Shown: positions 12,133 to 24,790 of the stretch, in pieces
Layout: every line of letters starts with the position of its first letter
Position numbering within the stretch: position 1 is the first letter of the stretch
From: Piper betle
Lineage: Eukaryota; Streptophyta; Magnoliopsida; Piperales; Piperaceae
Assembly (NCBI GenBank): GCA_033002965.1
Contig: JAURVB010014665.1
Location: 62,001 to 126,000 of the forward strand
Reading direction: 5' to 3'
Length of the DNA: 64,000 bases
Translations under genes and position numbers: made by a program
Notes under the pieces: model-generated
Told to the model about the DNA's origin: nothing
The model's database searches: none
Seen by the model: the letters and a program-made list of their open reading frames with translations, nothing else

Positions 12133-14228
12133 TTGGCAGTGAGGTATGGTTTGGGAAAAGAAGTGGGAATATATCTTTACTTCAAACAGGGTCTTCCACT
12201 GTCTATAGCCAGCATTACCCTTTTCAGAAACTCTTGAATTACACCACTGGAATCATTCACCATGTCAGGCTGCAAGGTGTTTGCTGCTACCTAGGATTAC
12301 TTCTTACATTTGTATTTTTTATTTCCTTATACAAGGAAAAAAAATTTCCCATGTGAATCTTTCACAAAGCCACATATATATACTTTTTTTCTTAATGCTT
12401 TCAGATTTGCTTTGAATTGCAGCTGATCAAGTTTCTTATGTATTTGTAGGTTTTGAGCCTGGGGAAAGATACTTCTACAGGTATGGGGATAGCTCATTGT
12501 CGGCCATGAGCGAAGAACATTTCTTTGATACTCTTCCTCTGCCAGGACCCAAAAGGTATCCAAAACGAATGGCTGTTGTGGGTGATTTAGGCCTCACTCA
12601 CAATTCACAATCAACTATTAGTCATTTGGTAAAGAATCACCCATCCATGGTCCTCATGGTCGGGGATATGACCTATGCAAACCAATATCAAAGGAGTTCC
12701 ATACTTTTCCTGTGCTTTCCCGGATGCTCCAATTAGAGAGCCATATCAACCACGCTGGGATGCTTGGGGAAGGTAACTCTAGTTAACTAATTAACTTACT
12801 ATCATTATAATTTCATTCGACTTTTAGCTAAACTAGTATATATTTGAATTCGCCAAGAAGAAGTGGTTAACCATCTAAACTAATTTTCATGGTCAAGGTT
12901 ATTTATTCATGATAATTTGTTGCAATAAAGTTGTCGATTTACTTCTCTCTTTTTGTAGATTTATGCAGCCTTTGACATCAAGGGTTCCTATGATGGTAAT
13001 TGAAGGCAACCATGAAATTGAGCCTCAGATGAATGGGATCACATTTCAATCTTACCGAGCCCGTTTTGCAGTTCCTTCTGTTGAGTCGGGCTCCAATAGC
13101 AAGTTCCACTATTCCTTTGATGCCGCGGGAGTGTACATCATAATGCTGGGAGCATATGTTGACTACAACAGAACTGGTGATCGATCATAATATAATATCA
13201 TTCACATCGGCCACTTTTCTTTTCTTTTTCTTTTTCTTTTTCTTTTTTTGTTTTTTTTGTTTTTAATCTGCTGGTTTTCATTAACTAAATCACAGGTCAC
13301 CTATATTCATGGCTAAAGGAGGATGTTACTCCTTGGGGTAAATAGACATGTTACTCCATGGGTTGTAGCTGCCTGACATCCTCCTTGGTACAACAGCTAC
13401 TCTTCGCATTAACAGGAGTTCGAATGCACGAGGAAAGAAATGGAAGACCTTCTCTGTGACCATAATGTTGATAGTCTTTTCTGGTCATGCCAGTATAAAA
13501 TTACTTGGGTCATGACTAATTTAGGGAGAACATGAAAACACTGCAGAATTAAGTCACGAACAGATGTTAGTTTGTGTCATTATATATACTTGCAGGTGCA
13601 TGCTTATGAAAGGATGAACAGAGTGAACAGCTACGATTTGGATTCATGTGGCCCTGTGTACGTAACAATAGGTGATGGTGGAAACATAGAGGAAGTCGAT
13701 GTAGACCATGCAGATGATCCAGGAAAATGCCCTTCACGAGGTGATAACATTCCAGAATTTGGCGGTGTTTGTGACACGAACTTTACCTCAGGCCTAGCCA
13801 AGGGTAAGTTCTGTTCGGACAAGCAGCCTGATTAGACTGCTTACAGAGAGAGCAGTATTGGACATGGAATATTCGAGGTATCATGATTTGTTCTAATTTT
13901 CAGAATACAATGTCTTTAGTTTTCTGACGATTATGACCAATTTTATTCTTTACAGGTGATAAATTCTACGCATGCATTGTGGACATGGCACAGAAATGAG
14001 AATAATTATGGAGACGATACAATTGGTGATCAATTATACGTTAAAAGGCAACCCGAGTTAAGGCGAGTAGTGCTGCTGCTTCACCAACTGGTTAAGTGGT
14101 CGAAATGTATTCATGTACATGCTAAGTCCAACCATTATATAAGAAACCAATGTATTTTGGTAAAAATTTATATCGTCCAAGTTTATGTTGCTTACTTGGT
14201 CGTTGATGGTGAAATATCTCCTCACTGA
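12133..14228 (+). pseudogene. Purple acid phosphatase (PAP15-like) pseudogene, 5'-truncated
   Basis: Recognisable exons lie at 12133-12276, 12450-12772, 12959-13176, 13296-~13488, 13596-13877 and from 13956. They encode family motifs in order: SEVWFG, YTTGIIHHVRL, EPGERYFYRYGD, VVGDLG and VGDMTYAN (metal-binding Asp/Tyr), EGNHE, HAYER and THALWTWHR. PAPs of this type are secreted Fe-Zn/Mn phosphatases, some with phytase activity. The copy is dead. The N-terminal exons are missing. A small deletion at about 12690 shifts the frame between NQY and GVPYFSCAFPD. In exon 4 the metal-ligand segment AAWHPPW reads AA-stop-HPPW, SHYQEFEC reads SH-stop-QEFEC, and 2 nt are lost in DIVFSGH. In exon 5 QPDYSAYRE reads QPD-stop-TAYRE. 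The final open frame ends at 14228. Confidence 0.9.
13216..13263 (+). repeat. (CTTTTT)n-type pyrimidine repeat
   Basis: An imperfect run of ctttt/cttttt units followed by a T tract lies between PAP pseudogene exons 3 and 4. Confidence 0.8.
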
Positions 14229-14632
14229 TATTGTAGTAGATACTTGACATCTTACAGAGGACTTGCACCAGTAAATTCTTGTTCGATGAAATTCCGGGCA
14301 ATAACCCACTTGTCCATGCATGAAATTCGCTAAGCACTTTCGGTTCAAATTTTACCTCAGAATTTACTAAGCCCTATGCATTAACTTGCATTGTGCAAGT
14401 GCTCAACAGTGAGCAATTAGGGAGCAAGAACAAGTAGACTAGACATGCTCAGATCATAAAGTGCGAATTTAACTTTTATTTGCTGATCTCTTCAAGGTGT
14501 GAGCATTAGTCTCTAACTTCATAGTTTTCTGCCATTGATTAGATCAAAGTTTCCAATTTCATCAAAACCTTCTGCTCATACTATGCCAAAATATAAATCC
14601 TTTAATAAAAGTTTGTGGATCTACCATCAAAT
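14229..14632. other. Convergent spacer between PAP pseudogene and DAD1
   Basis: AT-rich, probably holding the 3' UTR of the minus-strand DAD1 gene on its right side. No other structure was seen. Confidence 0.45.
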
Positions 14633-16270
14633 TTAACCAAGGAAGTTCATGATCACCAAATGTAACACCAAGTTGCAAAGAACAAAATCTGCAAAGGCAC
14701 GTTGCGGTGGAAGATCCTGCAGTTACCATATGTCCACAAATCAATATTCTCATAAATATGATAAAAAGCAAGTTGTATACAAATTTTCCATAAACCAAAA
14801 AGAAATTCATCTAAATCAAACCTTAAACTCCTTGTTTAAAGGGTTGACTTGAATGCGGAGACAAACTGCATAAAAAAATACGCAATTAGAAAACACTGAA
14901 TTTTGTTCACAACACATGAAAGTGGATGGCAATACCAGCGGCACATGAACAAAACGTGACTTATATAAAATAATTCAAAAACTTGCAAACCTGCTCGAAT
15001 AAACCCCCGCCCCCTAACTTTTTTTCCTATTTTGACAGCATACACTTCATGTTACATAACTATTTTCCCTTGAATAAGCTCAAAAGTTGTTTTACCTGCA
15101 AGAACAGCAGTGCCAATGCAAGAAAGTGTGCCTGAAAGAAAAGAGTTGAATGGAAAAGAACCAACTACTGCCATATAGACCACCTACAAGAATAAAATGG
15201 TAAGATTACAAGATTAACAAGCAACCAAACATATCAATGTCCAGCAGTGGCAAGATGAGCCATTTAACATGAATGTACAAAAAGCAAACAGCCAACTTTA
15301 CATTCAATCTCATTTCCACAAAATAAAAATTTTAGTAGTTTACAATAAAATAAATAATATTTCTTATAAATAGGCATCATAGAACTCACACCCTTTCTGT
15401 TAGACACCTCATCCTACAATCCCCAAATTTCAAAGTCCAGAGAACCCCCATTCATCGTTCATAAAATGGTGATATGATTTTGAGTTTATTGAGCATGACA
15501 GTACCACGTCACCACTCTTTTCCTTCCTTCTACTCTTCCCAACACTACCTGGAACCTCCTTATAATCCCTACCCTTTTTCCTCACACGTCTTCCCCAATG
15601 CTCCTCTCTTTTTTTAACGCTGCTCCTCCCCTTCCAGGCCGTAACTATTCACCTCCAAGTAAACCCAAACAGAAACATATACAAGCAAACAATAAGTTGC
15701 AATCTCGGTGCCGCACTCCTCTCCTCAGTAGCAAAGATCACCTGCAGCTGGAGCTACAAAACTAGGCTTGTTTATATATGTGATGTAACCAATTTAAGCT
15801 TTTTTTTTCACAAATGACCTCCTCCATCAATTACATATATATATTTAATCCAGCCAAAAAAAAAAATCTCACTTCTTGCAATCTAATCCCCTTACCTAGG
15901 AGGCTAGGACACTAGGATACTAAAAAAATATATCTCTCACAAATATTGCAAATATTAAAAATGTGAGCGCCGTAATAAATGGCGCTTGTAAACAGGGCGA
16001 AGAAATTATGCAATTCAAACAATGGAACGTGTTCCTACTTGGATAATGGCCGTAAGGACTGCAAAAACCACATAGAGGTCTATAATCTGCATTCATAAAT
16101 AGGCAATAAGTCAGTAGCAAAGTTTTGTACAAAGAAACCACTCTCGAGAACTACATGCACAAATCTTGAAGGAAAAAATGCAAGACCTTGAGATTTGAAG
16201 GAGTTGCAGAATAGGCAGATAAAAGTGACTTAAACAGAGCTTCAGCATCTCTGCTAGTGGATCTGGCCAT
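14633..16270 (-). CDS. DAD1: DAD1, subunit of the oligosaccharyltransferase complex (115 aa)
   Basis: On the minus strand the exons are 16270-16187, 16086-16039, 15183-15096, 14865-14822 and 14716-14633. They sum to 348 nt, 115 codons plus stop. The product starts MARSTSRDAEALFKSLLSAY and contains IIDLYVVFAVLTAIIQ, VVYMAVVGSFPFNSFLSG, LSCIGTAVLAVCLRIQV, the conserved RAFADFVLCN and the terminal hydrophobic segment LVLHLVIMNFLG. This is DAD1 (defender against apoptotic death 1), a small ER membrane subunit needed for N-glycosylation; loss triggers cell death. Length equals the usual plant DAD1. All introns are GT-AG (855 nt for the longest) and the frame is intact. An upstream non-coding exon is likely (see next entry). 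The gene lies tail to tail with the PAP pseudogene. Confidence 0.95.
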
Positions 16271-17150
16271 CAAGACTGCTTTGTCCCTCAAAATATCAAA
16301 ACGTTCTACTTCAGGGTGACAGAATCTGCCAAGCCCAAAAGCGGGTTAGTGAAGCAAGATATCCATATTCACATTCAAGAACAGCATCCAGGTCGTTTTA
16401 CAGATTTAAGACCAGATCAAAAACTGTTTGGGCAACTGTTTGAACCTTTTTTATTTTTTTTGTCAAAGAGCTTTAACATTTTTTCTTGGACATTTGCAGA
16501 AGAAGCATCATATATCATAATCATCATCCTTATAGCACAACTAATCTGTCTTATGTCACATTGCAAGAATTCAAGGACAAGCACAGTCAACACCAAACTA
16601 CACTTGCAATATACTTCAAGCACTCACAACCTACACTGGTAATAGGAAGCATTATGCAATTCAACCCTTCAATCGAAATAACAATGAAAGCAATACAACC
16701 ATTATAATCCAAATCAACACACAAAACCCAAGTGCAACTTCAAGAAAACCAAACCCCAATGGAACTTAAAAGGGATTTTGAATCACACCAAAGATCTCAA
16801 CTTTGCTACAGAAAAAAAGAACATAATTTCCCGCACCCAATGCATCCAGCCTCGCGAGCACATCCACCGCTCATTCCACAGCCCGAATCGGCAGGAGCAG
16901 ATTCCGACCAAAATATCATGAAAAAAGAAACGATCGTAGAAAGTGGAAGGGAGGGAGAGGTCGGACCTGGTGGAGAAGGAGGCGGCGTAGTCGATCGGCC
17001 GGAGTCGAACGGAGGAAACGGTGCCGAAGCGGAGGAGAGGGACGCCGCGATGTGGGATTTATGTGTGGTGTCCAGCGGTCAGTCGTTGATCAGTCAACAT
17101 ATGATCGCGTCCGACGAGGAATTACGGCATGCTTGTTTGCTTCTAAGTAA
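16271..17150 (-). promoter_or_regulatory. DAD1 leader and promoter region
   Basis: Upstream of the DAD1 ATG, read on the minus strand, a GC-richer block at about 16970-17060 looks like a first non-coding exon. A possible donor (ccaccag|gtccga) is near 16968 and a possible acceptor (accctgaag) is near 16315. That would put an intron in the 5' UTR. The plus-strand open frame across 16732-17154 has no protein signature and I do not regard it as a gene. Confidence 0.35.
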
Positions 17151-18380
17151 ATAAATAAATAAACAAATAACATTCAAAGTCGTTAAAATAAACACGAGGT
17201 ACATTTTAAATTTATTAATAATATTTATATATTAATAATATATAAAATTAATTGAAAAAATACTATTAATTGCTATATTTAAATAACAATAATAAATATC
17301 AATTTAACTTTTACGAAAAATATTTATTTTTCGAATACAATGATTATATACAAATTTAAAATTAATTTTAATTTTTTATAAAATAAATAATATTCTTATT
17401 TGAACAGGTAGAAATAAGCAAAAAATTTTACTTTAAGTAAAATTTGAATAATTAAATAAATTTTCTATATAGACCTTCTACATTGTATATGTTGTATGAT
17501 TTTGGATTGGGTATAATATATTTTCTTCGAACACATTTTTCTTATTTTATTTTATTTTACTATTGTTACACATGCGGAGCAAATAAATTTTAGGGCGAAG
17601 GCTAACAATCGTTTATATAATGTGTAAGCCCTATAATTTTGGAACATAACAAAAAGCATATACAAGTGCACAAAACTAATTTGGTGTGGGTAGGAGGAGC
17701 GTACAAGCGTTATTGCGTAAATAACTTATATAAAGATCGAGTGTTGGGTATAATGCCCTAGTATCCAAAGATGTATATGTGTTTAATTTTCTTGTTATGT
17801 ATTATGGAATAGGTAATTAGAAATGTTGTACGTTATCACACACATCTACATTAAGATATTAAATTAATTAATTCAATCACTAAAATTAAGTATAAGAATC
17901 GGAATACGTTAGCCTCTTAGCTTCATTAGGAGTGTTACCTTATGTAACTCGGAGTAATCATCGTATTTTAAAATCACCTTCTAGTGACAGGGGAGGTGTG
18001 GTCTCTGTTGTGGTTCAAAGTGCTCACATAGGATCTTTAAATCTAAAATTCGTCATATATAATATGAGTCTATATGCATTTTATGAAAACCCAGTAAAGT
18101 GTCTATCTTAAGCTCCCTTGAAGGTTGAGATCTACTTATATAAAGTGTATATAAAATAACCTGACGAATAGCTTCCTAAATTATGATATTATGATTGGGT
18201 CTGTCCTTCACTGAATTGGGTTATTATGAGGAAAGAGTTTTAGGTTAAGAGAAAATAACCGAAAAGAGAGGGATTTATAAGCGCCAAAATAATTTATTGT
18301 GAGGAGAAAGTAGGAAGTGAAACGTAATGAGAGCAAAAAAATCATCCCACGTGCACTATATAGTAAATACTAGTGTGATA
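17151..18380. other. AT-rich spacer with possible LTR relic
   Basis: No coding signal. At 17752 the sequence TGTTGGGTATAATG resembles a Copia-type LTR start and is followed by about 600 bp of less AT-rich DNA, but I find no partner copy, primer-binding site or end. Treat as an unclassified relic. Confidence 0.25.
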
Positions 18381-18381
18381 A

Positions 18382-19500
18382 CTAGTACCTTGCATGGACT
18401 TTGCATTGCATGTTACACTATATATATATATATATAATTAAATAAATTTTTGGATATTGGATTGAAATATTTCCTTTTTGAAGTGTTTTTATAGAAAAAA
18501 TAAACGTATATAAAGTTGAACTATTAGGAACAACCAAAACTTAAGAATAAACAATTCCAATTTTATTTTAAAAATATAGAATTAGAGAAAGCTAGGAGAG
18601 ATTTTCTTTAAAAGAATTGCATAATAGAAGAAATTTTAGTATCAAAATAAATATTTTAAGCTATATTGTCTAGAAAAGTTATCATAGATTATATAAGTAG
18701 ACAAATTATATTATATAAGAATTAAGAGGAAGAGAATTTTTATTATAATAATAGAGCATTAATTTTCTCTTATAAAACATTAAAATTAAAAATATTATTT
18801 TTAATACTTCATTTTTAAATTATAATTACATATAATGTAAGATAAAATAAGTTAATGTATAAGTAGACAATTTTTTGAATAATATTTATTATTTAATATC
18901 TTTTAAAACCACTATAACAAAAATAAAAATTATAAAATGTTTATACTTACTATTAATAGTATCAAGATAACAAAAATAAATATATAGAATATTAAAGATA
19001 ATTAAGCAAAGTAATTAAAATTTTAGAATTATAAAATTATTATTTTATATGATAAATAGGGATATCTAAAGTTTAATATGGAGTATTAATCTAATGAAAC
19101 CGTTCAAAATAGAATTTATTCTTAAAATTCTTTAAATTTAAGAAAATATCAAGAAAAAAATATAGAAACATCTTGCAAAAAATCGCTTTAATTGATTATA
19201 TTATTTAGCTATGTAACCTATGCTTTGCATGGATAACAACAAAATATATCTTTAGAAATATAAATTAATGTGTAAATAGGAAATTTTTAAGTAACTCGAT
19301 TTAAAACCTTTACAACCAAGTACAATAAATATAAAAATTATAAAAGTTTCTAAATTTACTATTATAGAGTTCTAATAAAAATAAGATAATAAAGATAAAT
19401 ATTTAGAATATTAGAGATAATAAAAAAGAATGATTATAAATTTGGACTTAAGAAATTATAAATTAATTAAAAAGTCTAAAATTTGTAATCATACTTTTAA
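18382..19500 (-). mobile_element. Helitron-like AT-rich non-autonomous repeats
   Basis: Read on the minus strand, the left edge ends in CTAG|T (18382-18385) preceded by a potential hairpin rich in TGCAT/ATGCA (18388-18416). This fits the 3' end of Helitrons (hairpin plus CTRR, inserted before T). A related terminus, ATGTAACCTATGCTTTGCAT, is at 19209-19228. The body (about 18840-19060 and again 19260-19470) repeats with the same order of motifs: gacaatttttt, aaaacca-ta-aa, aaattataaaa, aatattaaagataat. A minus-oriented relative lies at 42450-42800. No coding capacity. Confidence 0.4.
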
Positions 19501-19835
19501 AATAAAACTAAAATCAGAAAATAATTTTTTTGAGAAATATTATTATTATGTGCAGACTCATCTTTGTTTACTATGCTCCTTTTATTAATACATGTCTTTT
19601 ATTGTTTTATCTAATTTTTATAATTATAATTGTACTTATTCTATAATTTACCCTTACTTATTTGGAAAATCTGTATAATATAATCTAACCCATTGATGTT
19701 ATCTAATGGTCGATATTGCTTTGCCTCTCAAATTCTCTAAATTCAAAAAAAATTATCAAAAAAATATTGGAGAGACATGTGGCTAATGACAGGAAATATA
19801 GATCATTAATACTTAATTTGATATCAGTATTATTT

Positions 19836-20070
19836 TTATTATTTAATTAAGAGTATAATTCTACCTAAATTAGAAATCTCAAATATATTGGCCCTTCAAT
19901 AGTTTAATGGAACCATTAATACTTACCTAATTTGAAGTTATTACTATTATTATTTGATTAAGAAAACATTACATTATAGTTCTACTAAAATTATAAATCA
20001 TGAAAATATTGATAAATTTTAATATATTTATAATTATACAACTCAAAGTAAATTTGATATTTAATATGCA

Positions 20071-20101
<31 letters not shown>

Positions 20102-20110
20102 TAAACAGGC
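19836..20110 (+). repeat. AT-rich dispersed repeat (family with copies at 22 and 31.4 kb)
   Basis: Motifs ataattctacctaaattaga, ataaattttaatatatttat, aattatacaactcaaa and a terminal (ATT)n run recur in the same order near 21985-22440, 22441-22770 and 31420-31860. Ends are not clear here. Confidence 0.5.
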
Positions 20111-21545
20111 ACAATCATAAACATGTTTACCCATGTCAAGTCCGATAACCATATCCTCATCTTTCTCCTATCCTCAATGAATTTTGGATTGGGTCATAGT
20201 GGTTTTCACCACGTGGGGAAGAGATAAGAAGAAAAAAATGATAATAAGAGGGTTAGTGAAGATCTTAGGCCCTGAAATATGGACCTAAGTAGGGAAGATA
20301 AAAGCTTGAAAACTCTATATAAACTCAAAACTATGATGGCAAAGGCGAGGGGCTCGTACGTTAAGAGAAAAAAAGAGAAGAAGGGCAGAAGAAAGAAGCA
20401 AAAAATGGAAGAAGGGGAGGAACTCCTTATTGGAGGTCCATCTCTAGCAACCTCCAAGCTCACCAGATCAGAGTTTAAAGTGCCCAGGACACCATCCAAT
20501 CGAGAGTAACAGCTGAGAAGCCTGTCGTCGCCAGAAAAGCTTCGAGAAGCTACTAGCCAAAATTGTGAAACGCCATCAAACAGTCATCTTCGCAGCCACC
20601 GTCCGACCAGCCCAAGTCGTCTCTGACCACTCCATCACCACCAATACACTTATCTCAGTGCCACCGATGAAAGCCAACTAAGATCCACTGCTGGAGAAGT
20701 CCATGACCGCCAAGAAATCGTTGACAAACTAACTGTTTGAGAAGAAATGAGTTAAAACCAGAAACATGTGGTCAAGTTGGAAGCCACTATTCAGCTAGGC
20801 CATGCCGTCTCTGGATGCGTTACTACTTCCAACTTGCTCTCCTCAACACTGCCAACAAATCCAAGTCGAGAGCCACCACCAAAGATGCACGCCCACATTG
20901 GAAAATAGTCTAGAAAACTTTGGCCAAAAAAATGCAATAGTAGCACGTGATTATCTTTCCAGCTTCTATCTGACAATCGGAGCCACCACCTCCAATCGAT
21001 TTCCCTTGTCTCCGGGTATAAATCCAAATTGATTAATGCCACATCAAGTCGTTACCGTCACAAGAAGATGACAATAAAGTCACAGTCAAGATCAATTTTG
21101 CCAAAACTTTCTAGACTCACCGCCGCTCTCCGCGGACATCTTCAGCAACTGAATCACCAGCATAAGCTTCATCGATCCTAGATCCACCGATCTAGGCGAT
21201 CGCCGCTAGCCTAAGCTGCTGAAAAAGCCATTGCCGGAGCCACCAAAGCCGACACTGCACCACCCATCTAAGCGAGTCTGTCATGCCTATTTATGCCTGT
21301 CGTGTCCACAATCCCGCTGCTTCACTATTTCATCGGATCCAAACTACCCTAGACTGTGACTGCAAAGCTAGACCGTGTCCGTGACCTGGATTGAAACTAG
21401 TGCATCGCGCACCATCCGCAGATCGGTGCAGGCAGAGAGAAAAGCAAGGACACATGTGCCACTTAGCCTAATCCAACATTTATTTATTCTAAAATAACCC
21501 AAAGTGGTCTGGTTCAGTCTATTATTACTCCATAAAATAATTTGA
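20111..21545. other. Higher-GC block without a convincing gene
   Basis: About 1.4 kb at clearly higher GC than its surroundings. It has a lysine-rich 76-codon open frame at 20279-20509 and then sequence broken by stops in all frames. Repeated caccgcc/agccacc words suggest decayed Pro/Thr/Ser-rich coding or transposon DNA. I recognise no domain. It directly precedes the direct-repeat pair below and may belong to the same dead element. Confidence 0.3.
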
Positions 21546-21589
21546 AAGCCTTCTATACCTCAGATCAAGGCGAAACTTACTGTCTTACC

Positions 21590-21976
21590 GTTTTTGGATG
21601 CTCCATACGCGGTGTTGAGGTTATTTTGAAGATTTGAAGAAAAGAAAGAGACGAACTAAGACATTGGAGTCAAAGTTATCATAGACGGATTAGATTAAAA
21701 AAGCAGTAGAATTTACTATTTTGTATAAGTATAAAATCAAAGAAGAAATAATAGATTGTGAGTATCAATTTCACCGTGGACTGACTTAGGGATTCAAATT
21801 GAACCCGAAGAACTATATAAAAATCTTGGGGGTTTATTTTTTGATTGCGGTATTTTATTTTTTACTCGCACGATTTCTTTACGCAACAAGGGCACCTTTG
21901 GTCCTACCAAACCTATTTATTCAACCCAAAGCGAAGTGTAATTCGTGGGGGGTATAAATCATGTGCCCGAACATTA
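21590..21976 (+). repeat. Left member of a diverged direct-repeat pair (LTR-like)
   Basis: Shares with 22820-23160 the ordered motifs aaagttatca-agac, aatccactatttgtataag, gaaccc-aagaac, gcaacaaggg-gc-ttggtcc, attcaac--acaaagcg and the terminus CCCGAACA. The CA end and direct orientation fit two decayed LTRs about 1.2 kb apart, but I see no primer-binding site or coding domain between them. Confidence 0.5.
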
Positions 21977-21984
21977 TTATTAGA

Positions 21985-22770
21985 AAAAATGAAGCATAAA
22001 TGTACCTAAATTTTAAATTTTAAAATATTGATAGTTTAATAATTATATTATTTGAATTAAATTTATTATTTGACATACATTATTAATTCAAAGTTTTACA
22101 AATTTTATTTATTTATTTATTTACGTACTTACTTATATATTGTTATGTATTACAAAGAAAAACTTAGAATATAATTCTATATGAATTAAAAAAATTAAAA
22201 ATAAAAATTTTCAATTTATTAAGAATTTTACATATTAAAATTAAAGTTAATTATAATATTTGTATGCTACTAAGTTTTTTGCTAAATGAAATAAATATTC
22301 ATTATTTTTATTCATTAAATAAATATTAATAAATTTTTATATATTTATAATTATACAACTCAAAATAAATTTGATAATTAATATACATTTTATTATAATA
22401 GTAATAATAATAATTATTATTATTATTACCATTATCATTATTATTATTTATTAGGAAGGCATTGAAGCATAATCTACCTAAATTAGGAATTTTAAAAGAT
22501 TGATAATTTAATAATTATAATATTCACATTAAATTTATTATTCAATATAAATTCTCAATTTAGATTTTTACACATTCTATTTAGCACATTGTTTATTTAT
22601 TTGTTTATATATTGTTATTTATTATTAAGAAAAAAACTTAGAGTGTAATTTTATATGAATTAGAAAATTATAAAAATAAATTTCATATAATTATAAAAAA
22701 TTTTAGTTATTAAAATTAAAATTACTTTTAATATTTGTATATTAATATTTTTTTCTAAATTAAATAAATA
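21985..22770 (+). repeat. Two tandem copies of the AT-rich dispersed repeat
   Basis: Copies at about 21985-22330 and 22441-22770 share aagcataa--tacctaaatt, ttaataattata, tttatttatttgtttatatattgttat and aaaacttagagt-taatt-tatatgaatta. They sit between the two LTR-like repeats and belong to the same family as the insert in the thiolase intron at 31.4 kb. Confidence 0.55.
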
Positions 22771-22819
22771 TTTATCCGAGCCAGAGCTGCCATAATCAAG
22801 AGTTTGTTTTAACACATTG

Positions 22820-23160
22820 GTGGTGAGATTTAACAATCAAAAAGAGGTGAACCAAGGCATTAGGATCTAAGTTATCAAAGACAAATAAAATAAAATAGGG
22901 TGAAAATCCACTATTTGTATAAGTTATAAAATTAAAAAAATTGTGAATTTATTAAGCTATTGGGATTAATTTAGGAATTCTAGTTAAACCCTAAGAACCC
23001 GATAAGAATCCTTCTTGTGTTTCCTCGCTCACAACTAACTTATTTTCATTTATTATTCAGCGCGCAGAAGTTCTTTGTGCAACAAGGGTGCTTGGTCCGA
23101 TTGAACCCCGATTCAACTTGACACAAAGCACGACTCGGATCAATTCCAGGCCCGAACAAA
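22820..23160 (+). repeat. Right member of the diverged direct-repeat pair (LTR-like)
   Basis: See the left member at 21590-21976. It ends CCCGAACA at about 23158, like the left copy. Confidence 0.5.
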
Positions 23161-24103
23161 TTAGCATAAAATTTATATATTTTTTAATTATTTTAAATTA
23201 ACTAAATTAAAATAAATTATTTTAGTTATTTAATTATTTTTTAATTTACTAATAATACACGATCGTACATGGACGGATAATAATGACGTGACGTATCGAG
23301 TTTGCTTTCTTTAGATGCCATATAGATACATTAAACGTGCCGCTTTTATTGTTGTGACCGGCTGGTGGACCAAATCAAGGCTCGATAATTACCGAAACTG
23401 GAATAGTCCAGACCAGTCTTGAACTGCATTGCAAGCGTTACCTGACCAAAAGCTACTATCTTCAAAAAATTTCTTTATTTTGCATAATTTCATTCCCTCC
23501 ATTCAAAAAGTTAAAAAATAATTTTTATTTCTATCAATTAATTTAATGTTTCTCAACCTAATCATAGTGAAGACAAATAAATATGTGATTATTAAAATAA
23601 CAACGTTTTTATTTTTTTGTTTCAAATGGGGCATAGATCAACTTCAACCTCAAATCAATCTAATATAAAGTCAAAGTAACCACCCTTCCAATTCAATCGA
23701 TGCATGAGCAAGTACGAATAATCTAAGGCAAGTTAAAATTTTTTAGATACATAACCTGACACGGTCCATTATGATCACATTATATATGAACCATGAACCA
23801 TAAATGATATAAAATATTTGCAAACAATTTTTGTAGATACTAATATGTGTAAATTTACAAATATTTGTTCATCAATATTAAATCTGCTTAACTTTGTGGA
23901 AAGATCGCGCAATGTGTGACACACAGTATAATTTTTAGCTATTTATTAGTCTAGTATTACCATTTTCAAGTCAATTAGATTCTGACGTAAATTTAAATTG
24001 ATTTAGCATACAATACACTTTAATTAAGAGTTTTCTATGATAATAATAGATATTTGTTTATTCTAATTACTTTATATATATATATAAAATACACACACAC
24101 GTG

Positions 24104-24134
<31 letters not shown>

Positions 24135-24782
24135 AGTCGACGTTTGTTAATTTAAATTAAAGATCTACTTACTTAAAAAATATTAAGCTTAAAATAGGAT
24201 CTGATTTTAGGCGATTTAGATTTAAGCTTAACCAGAAAAAAGAAAAGATTTTGTATATTACCTATTAGTGTAAAAATCAAGTATAATTATCAAAATAAAT
24301 AAATTACCTTAAATACCCCTATTCAAATTTAAAGGATGTTACGAAGAAACCGTTAAAGGAAATATGACAGATCTTAATCAAAACGACTTTAACAAGAAAC
24401 TAATAATTTTGTAAATAAAAAAATAAAAGTAATTTAGAGTAATTTTTTAAATTAATTTGTAAGTTGTAAATATGTCCCGTACATTGAATCTTTGATAGTT
24501 ATATATATATATATATATTATAAATAGATATAGATTAAATAGATTGTTTGTAGTTACGAGCTGGTGTACGTAGTGTAATTAATGAAAAAAGAAGAAGGAA
24601 TAACCGCTAAAACAATAATGTTACAACCGGTCCGGATTCTTTTTTGTTTTTTAACCGGCCCGGTTTTTGGAAAGAAATAAAAAATGAAAATGAGAGATAG
24701 ATAACGTAAGATCTAGTGACGCCGCCCATGCAATTGCAATGGATTTTTTGACTCCACCTAGATATGATGTCTCTCTCTCTTC
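23161..24782. other. AT-rich intergenic spacer upstream of the thiolase locus
   Basis: No gene seen. An alternating stretch at about 24073-24122 reads (TA)n, ACACACACACGTGT, then (AT)n, and is close to a perfect palindrome. A further (AT)n run is near 24499. Confidence 0.5.
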
Positions 24783-24790
24783 TATAAATA
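24783..24790 (+). promoter_or_regulatory. TATA box of the thiolase locus
   Basis: TATAAATA lies 62 bp upstream of the thiolase ATG, just after a CT-rich run. Spacing is right for a short leader. Its conservation suggests the locus was an expressed gene until recently. Confidence 0.55.

Noticed and set aside
16732..17154. 140-codon plus-strand frame upstream of DAD1
   Set aside because: It overlaps the likely DAD1 leader exon on the other strand and shows no family motif.
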